A stretch of 64,000 nt of DNA from Crambe crambe (taxonomy: Eukaryota > Porifera > Demospongiae > Poecilosclerida > Crambeidae), in NCBI GenBank assembly GCA_963924555.1, contig OZ004586.1:3058501-3122500 (forward strand), read 5' to 3'. Positions 53,977-64,000 of the stretch are shown in pieces; position 1 is the stretch's first letter; the number at the start of each line of letters is the position of its first letter. The position numbers and the translations under genes are program-made. The notes under the pieces were generated by a model that did no database searches, was not told the origin of the DNA, and saw only the letters and a list, made by a program, of their open reading frames with translations.

Positions 53977-56144
53977 TTACTTCTTAATAAGAAGACCCAG
54001 CAATATCGCCAGTACAGTTACAATGGCAATGCTAATGACAAGGAGTATTACTCCTACTATGAATCCAGCTGTTGTACTGCCAGGAGCATGGTAACATAAC
54101 ATACATTCAGTTGTTGACACAGCCACTATCATTACAGTCATTGATCTCTGTCCAATAAATATCTGCCCATCAACTTCAGCAATAACCACCACATAAAACA
54201 AGTACTCCACATTACTTATCAGATCATTAATAACAATAGAGTTGCTGGAAGCATTGACAAAGGCATCCATATTTCCAGGTTGATTATAGTAGACTCTGTA
54301 GCTTATGGTGGGCTCTGAAGTGTCAATACTTTCCCATGAAACACCAACTGAAGTATTAGACAACATCTCCACCATGACATTCATCACTACAGCTGTGAGT
54401 GGCAGCAATGATTACAATATGAGGCATGCAGGGGAAATAACTCACGTAACTCGAGTGTAGTCTGATCAGGCAAATTAGCAGGTTCTCCTCGACCAATTCT
54501 TGTGTAAGCAGTGACTGTAATAGCAGAGACTCTTATTTGTGGAGTCAATGATGGGATAGTGAATGTAGTGCTCAAGTCTGAGGTGTTGACTCTGACAATA
54601 TTGTCGTCATTGACTGTGTAAGTGACTTCATAACTGATGATGACTCCATTAGGTTCTTGAGGTGGACTCCAAGTGAGTACAATGGAAGTGAACTTAGGAG
54701 TACCAGTGAGGTTAGACACAGGACCAGGAGCTACACATAAAAGACACTAAGATTGTTGTTACAGTTATGGCTGTGATTACCTTCTTCTTCTGTCAGAATA
54801 CTGGTCACATTAGAAAAGGGTCCAGTGCCATTGTCATTGACTCCAGCAACTCTGAAGGTGTAGTTTGTGTAAGGAGTGAGTCCACTAGCTGTGAAGGTCC
54901 TATTCACCACCACACCAGGGATCAGAGCCCCTCCCACTTCTTGGAATTCCACTGTGTAGTTAGTGATTGGACCATTACGTTCAATACATTCAATTTCTGT
55001 CCAGGACATACTGACACTTCTGGAGGTAGTAGAGGAAGTATCAATGTGTGAGGAAGCAGTAGGTGCTGCAGTAGAGCAAAAAATTAGCATGATTATTGTA
55101 ATTTCAGTGTATGGTCATACCAGCTGCCTTTGTAGTGAACTCTTCAGTTGGTGTCAGAGTAGAATTATAACCATTTTGTATGATAACAGTTATTGTTACA
55201 CAATAAATGCTGAACTCTTGTAGGTCAGTAAACTCCACTGTGGGAATACCAGTGGTCATCTTGGATTTATAATCCTCGAATTTTTGACACAACTGCCTTG
55301 GACCAGTTACTCGTCTCAGTTCTACTCTATACTCATCCATTGGGAGACTGAATGGAGGCTGGGTCCATGACATGGTCACAGATGTGGCAGTCAGTGATGA
55401 GAAAATGATATTCATTGGTGTATTAAAACCTATTTGAAGATCAGTGGTGGATTAGCTAATGGTTTTTGTCATAGAGGTAAATTTTATTCAAGTACGTACG
55501 TATAATACATTTCCTCACCTCTTACAGTGATACTCACCGGTCCTATTGGCACTACAGTCCCATAAAGTGCAACCAGCCAATAATTAACTGTAGTACCAGG
55601 TACCTGTGCTACGTCACGACTAGATGCTGTAGATGCTACTGGTATGCCAACACTGAAGTCTGTATTTGTTGTTATTAGGTATCCCCTACTAGGAGGATTG
55701 GGTGGTGGTGTCCAGGAGATTATCACTCTATTTGTCCCAACTTGTCTGACCATGAGGTTAGTAGGAGCTTGTTCTACATGCATAACAAGCAAATTATTAC
55801 ATACATACTGTCTGGTAGTTACCACCAATTTTGAATGAGCAATAGTAGTGAATATATATCCCACCTAGTACATTTATTCCTATATAGGAGGGCTGGACAT
55901 TAAATAATAGTTATAGTATATGGTTGCCTCGGAAATTATGGCTGTGAACGGCCTTGTCCTCGGGCGAATGTCAAGGCATCTCTTGATTATCCATACAAAT
56001 GGTATAAAATAAGTACGTAATAGCTTCATTGTAGGTAAGCAATCATTCATACATACGTACGTAGCTAGTGCACTCACCTTGACTCTGTACAGATGAGAGA
56101 GTGGACACAAGTCCTAGTGTTAGAAGTAGTACACAATTCAACAT
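53977..56144 (-). CDS. Signal-FN3x5-TM receptor
   Basis: Exons: signal 56078-56144 (MLNCVLLLTLGL), FN3-1 55519-55773, FN3-2 55121-55429, FN3-3 54781-55065, FN3-4 54446-54730, and a last exon 53977-54392 that joins the membrane-proximal FN3 to the TM segment. Frames and phase-1 donors are intact. The TM reads FIVGVILLVISIAIVT and ends LLIKK with a TAA stop, so there is no cytoplasmic domain. In the FN3 array gene the last FN3 and the TM are separate exons with a 56-bp intron. Here the matching DNA is shorter and reads through (ECMLCYHA), so the intron appears to have become coding. It is probably a surface adhesion or decoy-type receptor; this is inferred from architecture. Confidence 0.88.
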
Positions 56145-56822
56145 GGTGATCAATGGCCTATTGCTAGCTACGTACTATTTGCTAGAGCATACAAGAAGGA
56201 ATGTCATAACCTTGTTCCCAGGCCATCATGGGAAAAAACACAAGGTTAGGAAGATACTGTGATTACAATAGCTATACAAACATAAGATTTATTATTTTAA
56301 ATTCAGCTAAACAAACAACCATAGAAAGTGACTGATGAGTATCTTAAACAAAGCCATAAATTATACATATACGTAGCTAGTATGTATAGGCTCACAGTGG
56401 CCATGCAATCCCAACAAGGTACGTATAGTGTAAGGTAGTACAGGCATCCAGGGTTGGCTTTTCTGCATGCTGAATTAGCTACGTACTTCATTACATTCAG
56501 CCTTTCCCAAATACTGATCACTTTTTTGAGTTTCCATGGAAATTGCTGGTACTGCATGCTATGTATTAAAGAAGGTTGGTGTTTGCAGTGTCCATCATAA
56601 TTATGACTATTTACGTACATACTTCATTATTATGTCCTGAGTATGTAGCTCAAGGTTTAAAATTAATATTGTGGAAGCTGATCTATTCATCAGTGAAAAT
56701 GACTACATACGTAGCACATGCCAAATGGCTAATATTTGGTCAGTACAAAAGTCAAAAATCAAGTCAAAAAATCTGCAAACTTTTAATTATTACGTATGTG
56801 AAGCAAACTAGCTAATTGTACT
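56145..56822. other. Spacer between the FN3x5 receptor and the RPTP
   Basis: The gap is about 680 bp. The RPTP stop is at 56823 and the FN3x5 start at 56144, both on the minus strand, so this holds the RPTP's 3' end and the next gene's promoter. No specific site is recognised. Confidence 0.5.
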
Positions 56823-59800
56823 TTAAATGCTTTGAAAGTTGGCATATGTATCAAATGAGTCCAAGAATACAAGTGTGGCATCAAATAAGGTCTTGTAATT
56901 TGCCTGTACATAATGAACGATTGCATCTCCATAAATAGTTAATTAATAATTCATTGATACCTCACCAGAGTAGGCACAGCTCCTGGTTTCTGAACGCGGA
57001 GAGCTTTGACCACCTGGAAGACATCCACCACTCCCTCTGTCTTGCATCGGTCAATGATGGTGGCTATGGCACAGAACATTCCACTCCTGGTCACCGTGTC
57101 ACTATAATTATCATATGCATACAACATTAGTTCACTGTAGCTATAGTCATAACACATTAGCTAGCTTGCGTATTGACCATATTGGAGTTTGTTTGATGTT
57201 TGAATGATGTGATTCTGAAAAATTACATAATGACTACTTCATAGCTAACCATGTGATATCCCTTACCAATTTCTATTGTGTGGTAAAGGTCATCATTTAA
57301 AAAACGCATGGTTTGTCTGTATTATATGATTGGCTACCTGCAGTGGATGAATACAGGTTTGTTTCCCGTCTTCCTCTGGATTTTAGAGAGCTCCTCCACG
57401 ACATCCATCACACTCTTGAGGTTGGAACACACTCCATCTGGTCTCCAGCACGTGATGTGGAACTGAGTCACTTGGTGGGTCTTTTTGGTCTAAACGTAAA
57501 CACATGACATATAACAGTCCATGTCTCCAACTCTTTTTTGATTTCTCAGTATTTTATTTCTATTCTGCCTAAAATGCTTTTTTGTTATTTTAGTGTTTCA
57601 CCAAATTGCATCAAAATTACATTGTAATGAAATTAAATACTGATTTCTTAATAAAAGTTGGAGATTCTGGATATATGCTAGACAACTACCTTATTTTGTA
57701 AGATGTCAAGTGTTCTGACAGTGAACCCGCTCAACTCCTCCTGATTAATCAGATAAACTTTGAACTCCCCAAATTGAGCCACTCCCTCCACTGGCCAGTA
57801 CTGGCAACTACTCTCCTGTAAATAATTATTGTTCATCAACCATACAGGGAGAATATAGAATAGAATTTATTAAAATAGCTATATATTTATATTAGATGTA
57901 TGTGAATGAATGCAAAAAATTTCTTCAAAATAAAAATGTGAAGTAGCTATAGGGATGGTCACAAATTTAGCACATAGCTAGCTATAGCAGCTTCATTATG
58001 AACCAAGTACTGCAGCATCAAAGCAGTATGGCCCCAAAATCTACATAGCTGGAATATGTACTATTACTAATTGCAAATTCGCAAGAGAGTGAACTAGTGA
58101 AGTGACCCTTTACCCATCATCAAGTACGAGATACTAGCTATTCCTACTTCACTCTCATGAATGCATAGCAATGGGCATGGCTATTATGTAGCTATAAACT
58201 ACTCTCCACAAAGATTAATTTTCATAAAACAATTTTACCAGATGGTGTTACAAAGAATACAGCAGTTGCCATGGATGTATTATTGCCATGGATACCAGTT
58301 ATATGTATATACACGTACCATTCCATTCTCAATGAGGTCAGACAACATGATGACTGCCCCACACTTCCTATCACAGATGACTTTCAACATATTTCTGATG
58401 GTGGAGGACATTGGACCCTCTGCTATAATATAAGCCTTCTTTTGCTTATAAGCCTGCATGCATACATACATAGCTACAATATAAGATGATCAAAAATTGA
58501 CTGTACAAGTGCAGATATGTAACCAGTTCTTTTCTAACTGTAAGGTAGCTAGCTACGTAGATTAAACATATAAGAAATGAATTCTAGAAAGCAAAATTGT
58601 TTTATATGCAAGTTTGTTAGCTATCCTGATCTATTGCATACAGTATGTTGTTATTAATGAGCTTACATTAGCAGCAACAGCATGTATGTAGTCAGGATAC
58701 TCTCCACTCAATACTACACGGTACTTATCAGCTATAGTGCATTGAATATTGTAACAATGTCCTAACTGTTTGATATTGGAATATAGAATGTTGAATTTAC
58801 ATGGTAGGAAATCTTTGAGGCGATTCTTATCTGAGTGATGGAGTGCAGCAGTGCATATGACATCACTCTGTTTAGGTGATACAAGATCCAATACCTGTAA
58901 AAGAGAATTACATACAATTTGTTAAGTAGTCAAGAACTCTCTCTAGACCTTGAATTGTGTCTCAAGTTTTGTTGAGTTGTCTTCCATGTTCTTCCTGGTC
59001 ATCTTCATCAGTGTGGATCTGAAGTTAGTGGCATTTATCTCAGTATCTCCACACATCACTGACTCCAAGATAGCATCATGGATGAAAATGTACTGCTCCT
59101 GCATGAGAGAAGTATAGGTAGAAATAATTGGTCTTTTGGAATGACATTTTTAGGGAAGGATAATATTAGTTTTGCCATAACTCCAGATACTAATCATTTT
59201 GTGCATAACTAATGACAGCATCCTAAAGGCCTTACTGGAGTCTGGACCATCTTCGTGCGCTGATGCCTCAGTTTATTGATGGTCCCTGCAATGTCCACTT
59301 GGTTTTCCTTCTTGACTTGTTCAAGAACAATATCAATACATATGAATGTACCAGTTCTCCCCACTCCAGCACTGTATGTAAAAATGTTATAATATAGTGA
59401 ATACAGATGAATGCCAGTTTCCTCCAGGCCACTCAATGATGTAGATTTACTAACACGTTTTTTCTCAATAACAAGATGTACCTCTATAGCCAAACTAAAA
59501 CACAAACACAATGTACAATGCCATTTACTAAATGAATAACCCTTAAGTTGCTAAGTCTATGTAATGTTGTTAATAGGCTTCTGAAAAGTTAGAGATGTGT
59601 ATTATGCTACTGAAAACCATTATGGCAACATTACACAGAAAAAAATCTATTGTGTGTTTGTGTGTCATTTTCTTAGAAAAACTACTAAGCACTACATATG
59701 TTTGTTGTCATTGTTATCGAAATTGCAGTTTCCAGGACTCAAACAGTCCATGAATCCATAGAGCATGTCATTGGCCCCCAAAACATCATAGAATTTGTGC

Positions 59801-62800
59801 ATGCATGCTTACCTGCAGTGTACTAGCATGGGGCCTCTTCTGCTCTTGTGCTGTGAGAGGATCCTACGATGAAAGGAAAGCATAGAAGTGGCATATTCAG
59901 GCACACAATGGTCAGGCCAGGATGTGAAGTGAAACTGCTTCAGTCTCCAACTTGCAGAACTTCCTTCTAACTTTTATATAGATGAGAGAGATATACTCAA
60001 GACTATGTACATGGCTACAGAATGAATCAATGTGTATAGCTTTTCTCACAGTAACTTCCAGTGTCCTGATGACATAGTCAGCAAACATCTGGTATTCTAC
60101 TAGGGTGACCTTGAAGGGACCATAATTCTTGCTTCCACTGTCTAGCCAATACTGCTCACATTTAACCTTGTTACCTTCCTTGATGTTGGTTAGCATTACA
60201 ATAATTGGGGGTCTCTCCTGCCAAATCAGTCGCCAAAAGTCGACAAGCATGCAACTCTTAGGACCTTCACAATGTGAACTTTCATTATTTCATTTTAAAT
60301 ACTTAATAATACCTTGTGCTGCAATGAACTTTGATGGCTGTGAGTATCCCTAGTGAAGTAGCTACATATGATTCAATTATTCAATTATTATTATTTTGCT
60401 TACTTCAATATAACATGCATTGATGAATTCTCCCTGACAATCATCAAAGCCTGGAATAGCATTGAGCACTATGTGATTATGATCATCTGGAATTGACAAA
60501 TAATATGTACATATCATAGCTACATATTATGATATGCAAAATTGTGTTAATATAATGCTTACAACTTACACACAGTGATGTTTGCAAATCGATTCAACTT
60601 TTTGTTTTCCTTGAACAATCCAATTGCTTTAGGATGCTCATCACCACTGTCAAGACTCTATAAATAGATATATTTGATTCAAGTTCAATGGTAACATTAT
60701 GTATGTACGTATAGCTACCTCATACTGATTCCTGAATCCTGTGTCAGAGTGGGAATGATTCACTGCCACATACTCTCCAAAGTTTGTCACTGGAATAGGC
60801 ACCAATTTGACTGTCTCCTTTTGAACAAGATCAACTTCCTCATTATCTGGCCTCACGGTAAGTTTTACTTCTCTTTCAGCTGTACCACTTGGGTTCCTGG
60901 CCTGTAACTTGTAGATTCCACTGTGTTTAAGCTCAGCAGACACTATGGAGAGAACACCACTTGGTCGAATTTCCACTGCATAGTCAGACTTCAGCTCAAT
61001 CCCTTCATGGTACCAGGTAAGGGTAGACTCAGGATTCCCACTCACTGCAGTCTTGAATGTTACACTTTCACCTTCAGTCAGATGCTTATTAGAAGGAAAA
61101 TCCATGATCACGGGTCCTGCAATTTTACAAACATGTTAAGACTGCAATGAAGAGGTATAAGCAGTTTAAATAATGGTAAAGGCTCGATGTAGTTGATGGT
61201 TAAGCACCATGTATTGTACTGGTCTTTTAACAAACCTGTATATTCCTCCATCATTATAATCGAATCAGGTGGTCTTTTATTATCATCTTCTCTATTTTTT
61301 TTCAATTGTAGTTACACAATTATGCATAATTATTATGACAATAATAATAATATACCTTTTATTCAGCCAGAATCCAAGTAAAATACGAAACACAATAACC
61401 ACAAGAAGAGCAGTACCTCCTATTATTCCTCCAATTATTGGTCCAATTTGTGTCAGAGTAGCTACAGGATTATAGTGGGACACTATAATTATGTATGGTT
61501 CTGAAACTGTTTAAATTTGCCCCACAAATGTTTGGCTTACATGCCATTGTAGATATTATAGTCGTTGTAGTTGCAATCAACATAGTGGTAGGAGGCATCG
61601 TTGATCTTAACGCATCTGACCTTTCTCCCATAATAACTTCTCCATTGATTTCAGCTGTAGCAGCTACCTGAAACTGGTAATCTGTGATGTTTGATTCAGT
61701 CAAATTTCCAATAACAACTGAGTTCACAGAGCTGGAAACAATGATGGATTCATTGACCTCTGCCTCATGGTCCTCTGTCACATTAAGAAAGTAGTAAACT
61801 GTGTAATTTGTAATCATAGGGTTGTTGATAATCTCCCAGGAAACTCTGACTGAGGAATCAGACACAGACTCCACCTGTACATTCATCACCTTGGCTGATG
61901 AGACAAAAATGACATAACAATAGTGATGATACTTGTACACTGATTCACCTGGTGCTTCAAAGGTAGTCTGATCAGGCAAATTAACAGGTTCTCCTCGACC
62001 TATTCTTGTGTAAGCAGTGACTGTAATACCAGAGACTCTTGTTTGTGGAATCAATGATGGGATAGTGAATGTAGTGCTCAAGTCTGAGGTGTTGACTCTG
62101 ACAGTATTGTTGCCATTGACTGTGTAAGTGACTTCATAACTGATGATGACTCCATTAGGTTCTTGAGGTGGACTCCAAGTGAGTAAAATAGAAGTGAACT
62201 TAGTAGTACCAGCAAGGTTAGACACAGGATCAGGAACTATACAGAGATTATCAGTAATGATCATTGTTTACATATGAGGCTGATCCCAAGAACAGTCACA
62301 TAACTCATGCATGAATTAATGTGGGATAGCTAGTTAGCTTGGATAGCTGATACTGGTAGAGTGGATAGAAATTGGGTGATCAATAAAGCCTCTGTTTATA
62401 CGTATAACTTTCAAATAATACTAGCTATACAGGTACAACCAGCCATCTTGTTTTTTATACACCTCTGGCTTTTTTAGCTAGACATTCCTTTTTTATGATA
62501 CCTTCTTCTTCTGACAGAATACTGGTTACATTAGTAAAGGGTCCAGTGCCATTGTCATTGACTCCAGCAACTCTGAAGATGTAGTTTGTGTAAGGAGTGA
62601 GTCCAGTAGCTGTGAAGGTCCTATTCACCACCACACCAGTGATCAGAGCCCCTTCCACTTCTTGGAATTCCACTGTGTAGTTAATGATTGGACCATTACG
62701 TTCAATGCATTTGATTTTTTCCCAGGAAACAGTGATACTTCTGGAGGTGGTAGAGGTAGTGCTTATGCTGTGTGGAGAACCAGTAGGTGCTGCAGCAGAA

Positions 62801-64000
62801 CAAACCATTAACATATTAGCAGCAATAATACTATTATTTCAGTGTACGGTCATACCAGCTGCCTTTGTAGTGAACTCTACAGTTGGTGTCAGAGTAGCAC
62901 TAAATCCACTTGGTAATGTAACAGTAATGGTTACACTGTAAATACTGAATTCCTGTAGGTTAGTGAACTCTATTGTGGAAATACCAGTGGTCATCTTGGA
63001 CTTATTATCCTCAACCATTGTACACAACTGCTTTGGACCAGTTACTCGTCTCAGTTCTACTCTATACTCATCCATTGGGAGACTGAATTGAGGCTGGGTC
63101 CATGATATGGTCACAGATGTGGAAGTCAGAGATGAAAAAGTGACATTTAATGGTGTATTTAAATCTATTTGAAGTTTAACTGTGATTAATTATACAATTT
63201 GCACATTTCCTCACCTCTTACAGTGCCACTCATAGGTCCTACTACCATTGGAGTCCCATAAAGTGCAACCAGCCAATAAGTAACTCTACCAGGTACCTGT
63301 CCTACATCATGACTAGATGCTGTAGATGATGCTATTATCCCAGCACTGAAGTCTGTAGGTCTTGTGTCACTTGTTATTAGGTATCCCCTACTAGGAGGAT
63401 TGGGTGGTGGTGTCCAGGAGACTCTCACTCTATTTATCTCAATCTGTCTAACCATGAAGTTAGTAGGAGCTTGTTCTGCATGAAAGTTAACACACCAATC
63501 GTGCTAATATTGTTAGCTAATTACAACTATAATAGTGTAATGATTTCTACTTTCCCTAGCCCCAAATTCCATGAGCTGTTGTTGTTAAATGATATCTAAG
63601 TAGCTACGTAGCTAGCACCATGCAGTAGCTAGTGACATAGCTAGCTTGCATATTCTGACGTAGCTAAATAAAAAGATAAAAGTTGAAGAATCAAGTCTTT
63701 TACTGATACTAATCTTGCAAGACACTATAGCCTCTTTCAAGACGTAAGCAGTCATTACTATGTATAAAGGAAGAAGAAGTACGTATATATATATGGATGG
63801 CTGTGTGCAGTTCAAAAAATTTTAGAGTGAACTTCTGATCAGTCAAGCCCATCACAAATATATGACCAAGCTACAAGCTAACTATTCCTACTTCACTCCT
63901 ATGACAGGCCAAGAATGAGTTACGTATAAAGGGAGTGAAGTAGGAATAGTTAGCTTGTAGCTTGGTACGTAATATTGGTTACTTGACTGAAGTTCACTCT
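56823..64000 (-). CDS. Receptor tyrosine phosphatase: FN3x5-TM-Ig-D1-D2 (5' end outside window)
   Basis: FN3 exons: 63215-63475, 62855-63164, 62502-62789, 61949-62236 and 61541-61894. TM exon 61356-61461 ([19 protein letters not shown]). Linker 61235-61291. Ig exon 60719-61116. D1: 60570-60657, 60404-60486, 60313-60349, 60050-60264, 59813-59970 and 59236-59371. D2: 58949-59098, 58801-58894, 58669-58735, 58319-58453, 57691-57818, 57341-57491, 56966-57103, and the last exon from about 56905 to the TAA at 56823-56825. D1 has [22 protein letters not shown] and [10 protein letters not shown], so it should be an active phosphatase. D2 has CWRPDG and [10 protein letters not shown], and is probably regulatory. 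Phases agree at the junctions I could check. The signal exon would lie beyond 64000. The Ig domain between TM and D1 is unusual for an RPTP. Confidence 0.92.
58085..58165. mobile_element. Fragment of the family-1 MITE
   Basis: AGAGTGAACTAGTGAAGTG... and TAGCTATTCCTACTTCACTC match the middle and inner arm of the element at 22539-22801. The other arm is missing. It is intronic in the RPTP. Confidence 0.5.
63794..64000. mobile_element. Family-1 MITE, cut by the window end
   Basis: Starts GGATGGCTGTGTGCAGTTCA and shows both inverted arms around TTCACTCCTATGACAGGCC, as in the element at 22539-22801. The right end continues past the window. Confidence 0.75.

Overview
The window looks like nuclear DNA of a demosponge. 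Amphimedon queenslandica or a close relative is my best guess; this rests on gene content and style, not on a search. It is AT-rich, with many small exons, short GT-AG introns, numerous short inverted-repeat transposons and noncoding DNA full of AGCT/ACGT palindromic words. All recognisable host genes encode metazoan cell-surface receptors.

Layout. 1-3091 (+) holds the last eight exons of a receptor tyrosine phosphatase (RPTP), covering the second phosphatase domain. 3384-11015 (-) is a complete 16-exon GABA-B-like class C GPCR. 12033-14378 (-) is a signal-FN3x4-TM receptor that looks decayed. 14700-15625 holds relics of the same two genes. 16191-22101 (-) is a large FN3 receptor with ten near-identical tandem FN3 exons and a TM exon. 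22.1-34.4 kb is rich in transposons (pogo and hAT relics, several inverted-repeat elements, a 65-bp satellite) with two Ig exons embedded. 34416-41937 (-) is a second complete GABA-B-like GPCR, and 43245-47657 (-) a second FN3-TM receptor. A palindromic TTAA-flanked element carrying a P2X7-type cysteine domain sits in its first intron, and that element itself contains a truncated LINE. 48698-50818 (-) is an Eph-receptor-like ectodomain fragment behind a signal exon of the FN3 family. 51412-52375 (-) is a fibrinogen-like pseudogene. 53977-56144 (-) is a compact FN3x5-TM receptor. 56823 to beyond 64000 (-) is a full RPTP: FN3x5, TM, a cytoplasmic Ig domain, phosphatase D1 and D2.

How it fits together. 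The FN3-TM genes share their ectodomain exon order, phase-1 introns and sequence with the RPTP, so they look like RPTP ectodomain copies that lost the phosphatase. The blocks 3.4-14.8 kb and 34.4-48.0 kb are a segmental duplication of GPCR plus inverted FN3 relic plus FN3 receptor. Transposons present in only one copy were inserted afterwards.

The most notable observations are the cysteine-free Ig domain between TM and phosphatase in the RPTP, the Eph-like chimera, the FN3 exon array with exon relics in its introns, and the palindromic P2X7-domain element lying six bases from a splice acceptor. Exon edges were placed by eye from splice sites, reading phase and paralogue comparison; expect errors of one to a few bases.
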